Shown here piece by piece: positions 13,347 to 25,390 of a stretch of 64,000 nucleotides of DNA. The notes beneath the pieces are model-generated. The model was not told where the DNA came from. It saw nothing but the letters and a program-made list of their open reading frames with translations, and did no database searches. The stretch is from Megascapheus bottae. Lineage: Eukaryota; Chordata; Mammalia; Rodentia; Geomyidae. The first letter of the stretch is position 1, and every line of letters begins with the position of its first letter. The DNA lies in contig JANJXV010000049.1 of assembly GCA_024803745.1 (NCBI GenBank), forward strand, positions 1,014,501 through 1,078,500, written 5' to 3'. The translations under genes and the position numbers were made by a program.

Positions 13347-14189
13347 TTGACCCTAACCCTAACACTTACCCTAACCCTAACCCTAACCCTAACCATTAAC
13401 GTTACGGTAACCCTAACACTAAAATTAACCCCAACCCTAAACCTAAACCTAACCCTAACCCTTACCCTAACCCTTACCCTAACCCTAACCCTAAACCTAA
13501 CCCTAACCCTAATCCTAACACTTACCCTAGCCTTAACCCTAACCCTTACCCTAACTCTAACCCTAACTCTAACCTTAACCCCTAACCCTAAACCTTAACC
13601 TAACCCTAACCCTCAGACTAACCCTAACCCTTACCCTTTCCCAAAACCTAAACCTACCACTTACACTTACCCTAACCCCTACAGTAACCCTAACCCTAAC
13701 CCTTACCTTAACCCTAACCCTAACCCTAACTGTAACCCTAAACCAAAACCTATCCCTAACCCTAACCCTAACCCTTACCCTAATCCTAACGCTAACACTT
13801 ACCCTAACCCTAACCATAACCCTAACCCTAACCTTAACCCTCAACCTAACCCTAACCCTAACCCTTACCCTTACTCTAACCCTAACCCTAAAGCTAACCC
13901 TAACTCTAACCCTAACCCTAACCTTAACCTTAACCCTAACCTAACCCTTCACCTTACCCTAAACCAATCACCAACCCTAACCCTACCCTAACCCTAACCC
14001 TTACCCTTACCCTAACCCTAACCCAAAGCCTAACCCTAAACCTTACCCTTACCCTAAACCTAACCCTAAACCTTATCCTAAACGTAACCCTAACCCTAAC
14101 CCTAAACCTTAACCTTACATTAACCCTAACCCTAACCCTAATCCTTACAGTTACCCTAACGCTAACCGTAACCCTGACCATAACCCTAA
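13347..14189 (+). repeat. Degenerate hexamers between duplications
   Basis: Includes AACGTTACGGTAACC near 13398 and CCCTAGCCTTAACCC near 13525. The latter resembles sequence near 17215, so a diverged copy of the 17-kb block may lie here. Confidence 0.5.
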
Positions 14190-15034
14190 CCCAAACCGTA
14201 ACACATGCTGTTACCGTAAAACACACACTAACCCTAACCGTACCCCTAAACATAACCCTTACTCTAACCATAACCCTAACCCTTACCCTAACCCTAACCC
14301 TAAATCTAACCCTTACCCTTAAGGTAACCCTAACCCTAACCTTAACCCCAACACTAAACCTACCCTAACATTAACCCTAACCCATACCCTTACCCTAACC
14401 CTAACCCTAACCCTAACCCTAAACCTAAACCTAACCCTAACCCTTACCCTTACCCTTACCCTAACCCTAACCCTAAACCTAACCCTAACCCTTACCCTGA
14501 CCCTAATCCTAACGTTAACCCTAACCCTAACCCTAACCTTAACCCTAACCCTTACCTTACCTTAAACCTAACCATAACCCTAACCCTAAACCTAACACTA
14601 ACCCTAAACATAAACCTTACCCGTATCCTAACCCTAATCCTAAACCTATCCGTAAACCTTACCATGACCCTAACCCTTACCATAATCCTAACTCTAACCC
14701 TAAACTTAAACCTAACCCTTACCTATACCCTAACCCTAACCCTAATCCTAAACCTAAACCTAACACTAACCCTAACCCTTAACCTAAAAATAACCCTGGC
14801 CCTAACCTTAACCCTAACTCTTACCATTACCCTAACCCTAACCCTAACCTCACCCCTAACCCTAACCCTAATCCTTACCCATACCCTAACCCAAACTCTA
14901 ACCCAAACCCTTACCATCACCCTAACCCTAACCCTAATCCTTAACCTAACGCTACCCTAACCCTTACCCTTACCCTTTCGCTAAACCTAACCCTAAATAT
15001 AACACTTACCCTAACCCTAACCATAAACCTAAAC
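14190..15034 (+). repeat. R module, copy 1 (diverged)
   Basis: Marked by ACACATGCTGTTACC at 14201, ACCATGACCCTAACCC near 14661, CCTAACCTCACCCCTAACC near 14845 and CCCAAACTCTAACCC near 14890. The same order occurs from 17541 and from 28640. ACACATGCTGT is one of the least telomere-like words in the window. Confidence 0.75.
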
Positions 15035-15478
15035 CTAACCCTAAACCTAACCCTTACCCTAACCCTAACTCTAATCCTAAACCTAAACCTTACCCTTACC
15101 CTAACCCTATCCCTAACCCTAAACCTAACCCTACCACTTACCCTTACCATTACACTAACACTAACCCTTAACCTAACCCTAACCCTTGACCTTACCCTAA
15201 CCCTAACCCTAACCATAACCCTAACCCTAAACCTAACCCTAACCCTAAACATAAACCTTACCCTTACCCTAACCCTAATCCTAAACCTATCCGTAAACCT
15301 CACCGTGACCCTAACCCTAACCATAATCCTAACTCTAACCCTAACCTTAACCCTAACCCTTATCCTTAGCCTAACCCTAACCCTAACCCTAACCCTAACC
15401 CTAACCCTTACCCTTACAATACCCCTGGCCCTAACCCTAACCCTAACCCTTACCCTTCCCCTAATCATAACCCTAAAC
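15035..15478 (+). repeat. ~444-bp tandem duplication, copy 1
   Basis: CTCTAATCCTAAACC at 15069, ACCGTGACCCTAACC at 15302 and CCCTGG at 15423 recur in the next unit. It is an R-type segment (ACCGTGACC, then CATAATCC). Confidence 0.88.
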
Positions 15479-15930
15479 CTAACCCTAACCCTAACCCTTA
15501 CCCTAACCCTAACTCTAATCCTAAACCTAAACCTTACCCTTACCCTAACCCTATCCCTAACCCTAAACCTAACCCTACCACTTACCCTTACCATTACACT
15601 AACACTAACCCTTAACCTAACCCTAACCCTTGCCCTTACACTAACCCTAACCCTAACCATAACCCTAACCCTAAACCTAACCCTAACCCTAAACATAAAC
15701 CTTACCCTTACCCTAACCCTAATCCTAAACCTATCCGTAAACCTTACCGTGACCCTAACCCTAACCATAATCCTAACTCTAACCCTAACCTTAACCCTAA
15801 CCCTTATCCTTAGCCTAACCCTAACCCTAACCCTAACCCTAACCCTAACCCTAACCCTAACCCTTACCCTTACTATACCCCTGGCCCTAACCCTAACCCT
15901 AACCCTTACCCTTCCCCTAACCATAACCCT
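15479..15930 (+). repeat. ~444-bp tandem duplication, copy 2
   Basis: The same landmarks lie at 15513, 15746 and 15879. The offset grows from 444 to 456 bp because this copy has two extra CCCTAA in the run near 15840. Phase is kept across the pair, which allows a 327-codon Val-Arg frame on - (14941-15924) that has no coding meaning. Confidence 0.88.
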
Positions 15931-16439
15931 AACCTTACCCCTAATCCTAACCCTAACCCTTACCCAAACCCAAACTCTAACCCAAACTCTTACCCTTTCC
16001 CTTACCCAAACCCTAACCCTAACCTTAATGCTAATGCTAACCCTAACCTTACCCTAACCCTAACCCTAATCCTTACCCTACCCTAAACCTAACCCTAACC
16101 CTTACCCTTTCGCTAACCCTAACCCTAACCCTAACACTTACCCTTACCCTAACCCTAAACCTAAACCTAACCCTAACCCAAAACCTAAACCTAACCCTAA
16201 CCTTAACAATAACACTTCCCCTAAACCTAACCCTTACCCTTACCCTAACCCTAACCCTAAACCAAACCCTAACCCTAACCCTAAACCTTACCCTTACCCT
16301 AACCCTAACCCTAAACGTAACCCTAACCCTAACCCTAAACCTAACACTAACCCTAACACTAACACTAACCTTTAACCTTACCATAACCCTAATCCTAATC
16401 GTAAACCTAAACCTAACCCTAACCTAACCCTAACACTTT
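15931..16439 (+). repeat. Degenerate hexamers with a CCCAAACCC patch
   Basis: CCCAAACCCAAACTCTAACC near 15965 repeats the patch at about 9943. AATGCTAATGC lies near 16027. I saw no other structure. Confidence 0.55.
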
Positions 16440-16849
16440 CCCTAACCCTAACCCTTATGATTACCCTAACCCTAACCCTAACCTCACCCCTAACCCTAAC
16501 ATTAACTCTTACCCATACCCTAACCCAAACTCTAACCCAAACCCTTTCCCTCACCCTAACCCTAACCCTAATCCTTAACCTAACACAAACTGTAACCCTT
16601 ACCCTTTCGCTAACCCTGACTCTAAAAATAACACTTACCCTTACCATAACCCCAACCCTAAACCTAACCCTAAGCCAAACCCTAAACCTAACCCTAACCC
16701 TCACCTTAACCCTAACACTAACCCCAAACCTAACCCTTACCTTTACCGTAACCCTAACCCTAAACCTAACCCTAACCGTAACCGTAAACCTTACCCTTAC
16801 CCTAACCCTAAGCCTAACCCTAATCCTAACCCTTACCCTAACAGTAACC
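16440..16849 (+). repeat. R-like partial module
   Basis: Contains CCTAACCTCACCCCTAACC (near 16479), CCCAAACTCTAACCC (near 16525) and AAAAATAACACTTACCC (near 16625) in the order seen at 18165-18330. The ACACATGCTGT anchor is absent, so this is a truncated copy. Confidence 0.65.
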
Positions 16850-17041
16850 CTATCCTTAACCCCAACCCTAAACCTAACCCTAACCCTAACCCTAACCCTT
16901 ACCCTAACCCTAACCCTAACCCTAACGCTAACCTTAACCATACACCTAAACATAACCCTAACCCTAACCCTAACCCTGACCCTAATCCTAACACTTACCC
17001 TAGCCCTAATCCTAACCCTTACCCTAACTCTAACCCTTACC
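16850..17041 (+). repeat. 192-bp tandem duplication, copy 1
   Basis: TACACCTAAACATAACCC at 16941 recurs at 17133. The flanking CCTTAACCCCAACCC / CCTTAACATCAACCC and CCTAATCCTAACACTTACCC also repeat at the 192-bp offset (32 hexamers). Confidence 0.8.
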
Positions 17042-17233
17042 CTAACCTTAACATCAACCCTAAACCTAACCCTAACCCTAACCCTAACCCTTACCCTAAC
17101 CCTAACCCTAACCCTAACGCTAACCCTAACCCTACACCTAAACATAACCCTAACCATATCCCTAACCCTAACCCTAAAACTAAACCTAACCCTAACCCTA
17201 ATCCTAACACTTAACCTAGCCCAAACCCTAACC
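17042..17233 (+). repeat. 192-bp tandem duplication, copy 2
   Basis: Same landmarks as copy 1 with several substitutions (for example CACTTAACCTAGCCC for CACTTACCCTAGCCC), so it is moderately diverged. Confidence 0.8.
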
Positions 17234-17540
17234 TTAACCCTTACCCTAACTCTAACCCTTACCCTAAACTTAACCCCTAACCCTATACCTTAACCTACCC
17301 CTAACCCTCACACTAACCCTATCCCTTTCCCTTACCCTAACCCTAAACCTAACACTTACCCTTATCCTAACCCTTACCCTAACCCTAACCCTAACCCTTA
17401 CCCTAACCCTAACCCTAACCCTAACCGTACCCTAAACCAACGTATCCCTAACCCTAACCCTAACCCTTACCCTAACCCTAACCCTAACCCTAACTTTTCC
17501 CTTACCCTAACGCTAACCCTAACCCTGACCTTAACCCTAA
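17234..17540 (+). repeat. Degenerate hexamers
   Basis: Includes CCCTATACCTTAACC and an uneven mix of CCCTTA and CCCTAA. I saw no copy elsewhere. Confidence 0.5.
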
Positions 17541-17709
17541 CCCAAACCCTAACACATGCTGTTACCCTAAATCTAACACTACCCCTAACCGTAACCATAA
17601 ACATAACCCTTACTCTAACCATAATACTAACCCTTACCCTAACCTACCCCTAACCCTAACCCTTACCCTTACCCTAACCCTAACCCTTACCCTAAACCTA
17701 AACCTAAAC

Positions 17710-17743
<34 letters not shown>

Positions 17744-19002
17744 TCTTAAACCTAACCCTTACCCTTACCCTAACCCTAAACCTAAACCTAACCCTAACCC
17801 TTACCCTTACCCTAACCCTAATCCTAAACTTAACCCTAACCCTAACCATAACCCTAACCCTAACCTTAATCCTAACCCTTATCCTTACCATAACCCTAAC
17901 CATAATCCTAACCCTAAACCTAAACCTAACCCTAAACATAAAACTTACCCTTACCCTAACCCTAACCCTAAACATATCCGTAAACCTTACCGTGACCCTA
18001 ACCCTAACCATAATCCTAACTCTAACCCTAACCTTAAGCCTTACCGTTAACCTTACCCTAAACCTAACCCTAATCCTAAATCTAAACCTAACCATAACCC
18101 TTAACCTAATAATAACCCTAGCCCTTACCTTAACCCTAACCCTTACCATTACCCTAACCCTAAGCCTAACCTCACCCCTAACCCTAACATTAACCCTTAC
18201 CCATACCCTAACCCAAACTCTAACCCAAACCCTTACCCTCACCCTAACCCTAACCCTAATCCTTAACCTAACCCTAACCCTAACCCTTACCCTTTTGCTA
18301 ACCCTAACCCTAAAAATAACACTTACCCTTACACTAACCCAAAACCTAAACCTAACCCTAACCCAAACTCTAAACCTAAACCTAACCCTATCCTTAACCC
18401 TAACACTAACCCTAACCCTAACCCTTACCCTTACCTTAAACCTAACCCTAAACCTAACCCGAACTGTAACCGTAAACCTTACCCTTACCCTAACCCTAAC
18501 ACTAACCCTAACCCCAACCCTAACCCTTACCCTAACCCTAACCCTAACCTTAACCCCAACCCTAAACCTAACCCTAACCCTCACCCTAACCCTTAACGTA
18601 ACCCTAACCCTAACCCTAACGCTAACCCTAACCGTACACCTAACTGTAACCCTAACCATAACCCTACCCCTAACCCTAACCATAACCCTAAAAGTAAGAC
18701 TACCCTTAACCGTAACCCTAACCCTAAACGTAACCCTGACCCTTACCCTAACGCTAGCTTTAGCCCTAACAATAACTCTAAATCTCACCCTAAATCTAAC
18801 CGTAACCCTAACCCTAACCCTAACCCTAACCCTTACCCTAACACTTACCCTAACCCTAACCCTAACCCTAACCCTAACACTTACCGTTAACGTAACCCTA
18901 ATCCTAACCCTAACCCTTACCCTAACCCTAACCCTAACCCAAACCCTAACACTTACCCTAACCTTAACTCTAACCCTTACCCTAACCCTAACCCTAACCC
19001 TT

Positions 19003-19030
<28 letters not shown>
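17541..19030 (+). repeat. R module, long copy 2
   Basis: Anchors in order: ACACATGCTGTTACC at 17552, ACCGTGACCC at 17989, CCTCACCCCTAACC near 18170, CCCTTTTGCTAACC near 18290, AAAAATAACACTTACCC near 18313, GCTAGCTTTAGCCCTAACAA at 18753 (a Q2-type core) and TCTAAATCTCACCC. The same series is found at 28640-30370, at an offset of about 11.1 kb. CCCTAA phase is kept for more than 1 kb. Confidence 0.85.
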
Positions 19031-19038
<8 letters not shown>

Positions 19039-19229
19039 TAACCTAACCCTAACCCTAAATGTAACGCTTACCCTTAACCAACCCAAAACCTAATCCTAAC
19101 CCTAACACCTAAACCTAACACCTAAACCTAACCCTAACCCTAACCCTTAACCTAACCCTAGCCCAAACCCTAACCCTAACACTTACCCTTATCCTAACCC
19201 TAACCCTTATCATAACCCTAAACTAACCC

Positions 19230-20420
19230 TAACTCTAACCCTAACCCTGAACCTAACCCTAACCCCTAACCCTAAACCTTACCCTAACCCTAACCCTAAC
19301 CCTAACCCTAACCCTTACCCTTACCCTAACCCTAACGCTAACTCTAACCCTAACCCTAACCCTAAACCTAACCCTAACACTTACCCTAACCCTAACCCTT
19401 ACTCTAACCATAACCTTAACCTCAATCTTAACCCTAACCCTAACCCTAAACTTTACCCTTACCCTAACCCTAACCCTAACCCTAACCCTAAATTTAACCC
19501 TAACCCTAACCGTAACCCTAACCCTTGCCCTTACCCAAACCCTAACCCTAAACCTAACCCTAAACCTAACATTAACCCTAACCCAAACCCTTGCCCTTAC
19601 CCTACCCCAAACCCTAAACCTAACCCTAACCCTAACCCTAACCCTTACCCTTACCCTAACCCTAAACCTATCCCTAATCCAAACCTAACCCTAAACATTA
19701 CCCTTACCCTAACCCTAAACCTAACCCTAACCCTAACCCTAATACCTAATCCTAACCCTAACCCTAACCCTTAACCTAACCCTAGCCCTAACCCTAACCC
19801 TAACACTTACCCTTACCCTAACCCTAACCCTTATCCTAACCCTTAACTAACCCTAACCCTAAACCTAACCCTGAACCTAACCCTAACCCCTAACCCTAAA
19901 CCTTACCCTAACCCTAACACTAACCCTAAAGCTAACCCTTACCCTTACCCTAACCCTAACCCTAACTCTAACCCTAACCCTAACACTAACCCTAACCCTT
20001 ACCCTAACCCTAACCCTTACTCTAACTATAACCCTAACCTCAATCTTAACCCTAACCCTAACCCTTACCCTTACCCTAACCCTAACCCTAACCCTAACCC
20101 TCATCCTTACCCTAACCCTTACCCTACCCCGAACCCTAACCCATACCCTATCCCTAACCTTAACCCTAAGAGCAACCATAACCCAGGTCCTCACCCTAAC
20201 TCTAACGCTTACCCTTACATTTACCCTTCCCTAACCCTAACCCTAACCTTAACCCCAACCCTAAAACTAACCGTAACCCTAACCATAACCCTAACCCTAA
20301 CACTTACCCTTACCCCAACCCTAAGCCTTCTCCAAACCCTAACCCTAACCCTAACCCTAACCCTTAAACTAACCCTAACCCTAACCCTAACCCTAACCCT
20401 TACCCTAACCCTAACCCTAA
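19230..20420 (+). repeat. P module with a diverged upstream duplicate
   Basis: CTCAATCTTAA lies at about 19428 and again at 20040, each after CTTACTCTAACCATAACC-type sequence; the offset is about 612 bp. Only the second half continues into ACCCAGGTCC (near 20183), GCTTACCCTTACATTTACCC (20207) and CCCCAACCCTAAGCCTTC. The motif AACCCAGAG seen in other P copies is AACCCAGGT here. Confidence 0.75.
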
Positions 20421-20599
20421 AACTAACCCTAACCCTAATCCTAACCCTTACCCTTACCCTAATCCTAACCCTAACCCTAACCATAACAACTAACTCTAAC
20501 CCTGACCCTAACCCTTACCCTAACCATAACCCTAACCCTAACCCATACCCTTACCCTAACCCTAACCCTAACCCTTACCCTTACCCTAACCTAACCCTA

Positions 20600-20825
20600 A
20601 CTCTAACCCTAAACCTACCGCTACCACTACCCCTACCCCTATCCTTCACCCAACCCTAACGCTAGCCTTAGCCCTAACAAGAACCCTAAACCTAACCCTA
20701 AACCTAACCCTAACCCTAACCCTACCCAAAATGCTACCCCTACCCCTAAGCCTACCCTACCCCTCATCCTAAACCTACCTCTAAACCTAACTCTAAACCT
20801 AACCCTAACCCTCACCCTAACCCTA
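20600..20825 (+). repeat. Q1 module
   Basis: Order: a CCCCTA-rich tract (about 20610-20640), GCTAGCCTTAGCCCTAACAA at 20661 followed by GAACCC, CCCAAAATGCTACCCCTA near 20726, then CCTACCTCTAAACC. Seven Q1 copies share this order. Confidence 0.85.
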
Positions 20826-21124
20826 CCCCTAACCGTAAAAATAACCCTAACCCTAACCCTACCCCTAACGCTAACCCTAACCCTATCCCTAACCTTACCC
20901 CTACCCCTACACCTAATCTTAACCCTAACCCTAACGCTAACACTTACCCTTACATTTCCCCTCCCTAACCCTAAACCTAACCTTAAGCCCAACCCTAAAC
21001 CTAACCCTAACCCTAACCATAACCCTAACCCTAACACTTACACTTACCCCAACCCTAAGCCTTATCCAAACCCTAACCCTAACCCTAACCCTAACCCTTA
21101 AACTAACCGTAACATTAACCCTAA
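20826..21124 (+). repeat. 299-bp tandem duplication, copy 1 (Q/P chimera)
   Basis: Begins at CCCCTAACCGTAAAAATAAC (20826), a Q element, and runs into P-type CTTACATTTCCCCTCCC (near 20947) and CCCCAACCCTAAGCCTTATC. Q and P sequence are thus fused and then duplicated together. Confidence 0.82.
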
Positions 21125-21423
21125 CCCCTAAACGTAAAAATAACCCAAACCCTAACCCTACCCCTAACGCTCACCCTAACCCTATCCCTAACCCTACCCC
21201 TACCCCTACACCTAATCTTAAACCTAACCCTAATCCTAACGCTTACCTTTATATTACCCCTCCCTAACCCTAACCCTAACCTTAAGCCCAACCCTAAACC
21301 TAACCCTAACCCTAACCATAACCCTAACCCTAACACTTACCCTTACCCCAACCCTAAGCCTTATACAAACCCTAACCCTTAACCTTACCCTAACCCTAAC
21401 CCTAAAACTAACCCTAACCCTAA
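21125..21423 (+). repeat. 299-bp tandem duplication, copy 2
   Basis: Starts at CCCCTAAACGTAAAAATAAC (21125), with TTTATATTACCCCTCCC near 21248 in place of TTACATTTCCCCTCCC. The two copies differ at a fair number of positions. Confidence 0.82.
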
Positions 21424-22190
21424 TCCTAACCCTTACCCTTACCCTAATCCTAACCCTAACCCTAACCATAACACCTAACCCTAACCCTGAACCTAACCCT
21501 TTCCCTAACCATAACCCTAACCCTAACACTGACCCTAACCCTAACCCTAACCCTTACTCTAACCCTAACCCTAAACTCAATCTTAACCCTAAACCTAACC
21601 CTAACCCATACCCTTACCCTAACCCTAACCCTAACCCTAACCCTCACCCTTACCCTAACTCTTACGTTAACTCTAACCCTAACCCTTACCCTAACCCTAA
21701 CCCTAACCTCAACCTTAACCCTAAGCCTAACCGTAACCCTAACCCTTACCCTTACCCTTACCCTAACCCTAACCCTAACCCTAACCCTAACACTTACCCT
21801 ATCACTAACCAAAACCATAACACTTACCCTTAACCTAACCCTAGCCCTAACCTTAACCACAACCCTAAACCTAGCACTAACCCTAACCCTAAACCTTACC
21901 CTAACCCTAACCCTAACCCTAACCCTTACCCATACTCTAACATTAAGCTTAACCGTAACCCTAACCCTAACCCTTACGCTTACTTTAACACTAAGCCTAA
22001 CCCTAACCCTAACCATAACCCTAACCCTTACCCTAACCCTAACTCTAATCCTAACCCTAAACCTAACCCTAACCCTAACCTTAACCCTAACCCTAACTCT
22101 AAACCTAACCTAACCCTTACGCTTACCCTAACCCTAACCCTAAACTTAATCCCAACCCTAAACCTAACCCTAACCCTAACCCTTACCCTA
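21424..22190 (+). repeat. W module and AAGCTT block
   Basis: CTCAATCTTAA occurs at about 21571, CTTACGTTAACTC near 21661, and CCTCAACCTTAACCCTAAGC at 21707 (W, copy 2). A block at about 21918-22010 contains ACATTAAGCTTAACCG and CGCTTACTTTAACACTAAGC; it recurs at about 29342-29440 inside an R module. Confidence 0.75.
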
Positions 22191-22520
22191 ACCTAATCCT
22201 AACTCTAACACTAAACCTACCCCTACCCCTACCCCTACCCCTATCCCTAACCCTAACCCTAACGCTAGCCTTAGGCCTAACTAGAACCCTAACCCTAACC
22301 CTAATCCTAACCCTAACCCTAACCCTACCCAAAATTCTACCTCTACCCCTATCCCTACCCTACCGCTAATCCTAAACCTACCTCTAAACCTAACTCTAAC
22401 CCTAACCCTTACCCTAACCCTACCACTAACCGTAAAAATAACCCTAACCCTACCCCTAACTCTAACCCTAACCCTATCCCTAACCCTACCCCTACCCCTA
22501 TACCTAATCCAAACCCTAAA
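22191..22520 (+). repeat. Q1 module with strong CCCCTA tract
   Basis: Four consecutive CCCCTA-type hexamers lie at about 22218-22243, GCTAGCCTTAGGCC at 22264 and CCCAAAATTCTACC near 22326 (TTC where other copies have TGC). CGTAAAAATAACCC follows near 22430. The G-strand of the tract (TAGGGG) has four G-runs close together. Confidence 0.82.
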
Positions 22521-22849
22521 CCTAAACTTAACTCTAACCCTAACCGTAACCCTAACCCTTGCCCTTACCCAAACACAAACCTTAAACCTAACCCTAACCC
22601 TAAACCTAACATTAACCCTAACCCTAACCCTTGCCCTTACCCTACCCGAAACCCTAAACCTAACCCTAACCCTAACCCTAACCCTAAACCTTACCCTTAC
22701 CCTAACCCTAACCCTAACCCTAACACCTAAACCTAACCCTAACCCTAACCCTTAACCTTACCCTAGCCCTAACCCTAACCCTAACACTTACCGTTACTCT
22801 AACCCTAACCCTTATCCTAACCCTAACCTAACCCTAACACTAACCCTAA
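22521..22849 (+). repeat. Degenerate hexamers shared with 19.5 and 30.6 kb
   Basis: CCCTTGCCCTTACCC occurs twice (near 22557 and 22637) with AACATTAACCC between. A similar arrangement lies near 19530-19620 and 30610-30710, so it is a further spaced block between P modules. Confidence 0.6.
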
Positions 22850-24068
22850 CCTGAACCTAACCCTAACCCCTAACCCTAAACCTTACCCTAAATCTAACCC
22901 TAACCCTAACCCTTACTCTTACCCTAACCCTAACCCTAACTCTAACCCTAACCCTAACCCTAACATTAACCCTAACCCTTACTCTAACCATAACCCTAAC
23001 CTCAATCTTAACCCTAACCCAAACCCTTACCCTAAACCTAACCCTAAACCTAACCCTCACCCTTACCCTAACCCTTACCCTAACCCTAACCCAAACCCTT
23101 ACCCTATCCCTAACCTTAACCCTAACATCAACCTTAACACAGAGCCTAACCCTAACCCTAACCCTTACCCTTACATTTACCCTTACCCTAACCCTAAGCC
23201 TAACCTTAACCCCATCCCTAAACCTAACCCTAACCCTAACCATAACCCAAACCCTAACACATACACTTACCCCAACCCTAAGCCTTATCCAAAACCTAAC
23301 CCTAACCCTAACCATAACCCTTAAACTAACCCAGACATTAACCCTAACCCCTAAACCTAACTCTTACCCTAACCCTAAACCTAACCCTAACGCTTACACT
23401 TACTCTAACCCTAACCCAAACTTTAACCCTAAACCAAACCCTAACCCTCACCCTCACCCTAACCCTAACCCTTCCTCTAACTCTAACCCTAACCTCAACC
23501 ATAACACTAACCCTAACCCTAACCCTAACAGTTACCGTTACCCTAACCCTAACCCTTACCCTAACCCTAACCCTTACCTTAACCCTAAACCTAATCCTTA
23601 CCTCAACCTTAATCCTAACCCTAACCCTAACTCTTACCCTTACCCTAAAACTAAGTCTAACCCTGACCCTAACATTAACCCTAACCCTTACCCTAACCCT
23701 AACCCTAATCCTAACCCTAACCCTAACCCTTACCCTTACCCTAACACTAACCCTAAACCTAACCGTAACCCTTACACTTACCGTCACCCTAACCTTAACC
23801 CTAAACCTAACCCTAACCTGAACTCTAACCCTTATCCTTACACTAAACCTAACCCTAAATCTAACCCTAACCCTAAACGTAACGCTTAACCTTAGACTAA
23901 CCCTACCCCTAACCTTAACCCTAAACCTAACTCTAACCCTAACCCTAAACCTAACCCTCATCCTAACCCTATCCCTAACCGTAAAAATAACCCTAACCCT
24001 AACCCTACACCTAACGCTAACCCAAACCCTATCCCTAACCCTACCCCTACCCCTACACCTAACCCTAA
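22850..24068 (+). repeat. 1219-bp tandem duplication, copy 1 (contains P)
   Basis: P landmarks lie near 23001 (CTCAATCTTAA), 23136 (ACACAGAGCC) and 23170 (CTTACATTTACCC). The sequence after it, with TACTCTAACCC at 23401 and CTTAGACTAACCC at 23891, belongs to the unit. Confidence 0.75.
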
Positions 24069-25390
24069 CCCTAATCCTAAACTTAACCCTAACCCTAAAC
24101 GTAACCCTAACCCTTGCCCTTACCCAAACCCTAACCTTAAACCTAACCCTAACCCTAACCCTAACCCTTACTCTTACCCTAACCCTAACGATAACCTTAA
24201 AACCAACACTAAAACTAACCCTAACCCTAACCCTAACCCTAACCCTTACCCTTACCCTAACCCTAACCCTAACCCTCACCCTTACCCTAACCCTTACCCT
24301 ATACCTAACCCTAACCCTTACCCTATTCCTAACCTTAACCCTAACATCAACCTTAACCCAGAGCCTAACCCTAACTCTAACCCTTACCCTTACATTTACC
24401 CTTACCCTAACCCTAAGCCTAACCTTAACCCCAACCCTAAACCTAATCCTAACCCTAACCATATCCCTAACCCTAACACTTACACTTACCCCAACCCTAA
24501 GCCTTATCCAAACCCTAACCCTAACCATAACCATAACCCGTAAACTAACCCTAACATTAACCCTAACCCTTAAACCTAACCCTTACCCTAACCCTAAACC
24601 TAACCCTAACCCTTACCCTTACTCTAACCCTAACCCAAACTCTAACCCTAACCCTAAACCTAACCCTAACCCTAAACTTAACCCTAAACCTAACCCTAAC
24701 CCTAACCCTTACTCTTACGCTAAACCTAACCCTAAACCTAACTCTATCTCTACCCTAACCCGAACCTTAACCGTAACCCTTACCTAACCCTTGACCTTAC
24801 CCTAAACCTAACCCTAAACCTATCACCAACCCTAACCCTAACGCTAAACCTAACCCTAACTCTAACCCTAACCTCAACCACAACCCTAACCTAACCCTAA
24901 CCCTAATCCTTACCGTTACCCTAACCCTAACCCTAACCCTTACCCTAACCCTAAACCTAATCCTAACCTCAAACTTAACCCTAACCCTAACTCTAACCCT
25001 AACCCTTACCCTAACCCTAACCCTAATCCTAACCCTAATCCTAACCCTAACTCTTACCCTTACCCTAACACTAACCCTAAACCTAACCCTAAGCCTTACA
25101 CTTACCCTCACGCTAACCTTAACCCTAAACCTAACCCTAACCTAAACTCTAACCCTTATCCTTACCCTAACCCTAAACCTAAATCTAACCCTAACTCTAA
25201 ACGTAACCCTTAAACTTAGACTAACCCTAGCCCTAAACCTAACCCTAAACCTTACCCTTACCCTAACCCTAAAACTAACCCTAACACTAACCTTAACCCT
25301 AAACCTTACTCTTACCCTAAACCTAACCCTAACCCTAACCCTTACCCTTACCCTAACCCTAACACTAACCTTAATCATAACCATAACCCT
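24069..25390 (+). repeat. 1219-bp tandem duplication, copy 2 (lengthened)
   Basis: P landmarks recur at offset 1219 (CCAGAGCC near 24358, CTTACATTTACCC near 24389) and TACTCTAACCC at 24620. Further right the offset grows to 1324 (CTTAGACTAACCC at 25215), so about 105 bp of extra hexamers were gained in this copy or lost in the other. Confidence 0.75.

Noticed and set aside
14201..14215. ACACATGCTGTTACC as a protein-binding or origin site
   Set aside because: It occurs only three times, always within copies of the same R module, so shared descent explains it without function.
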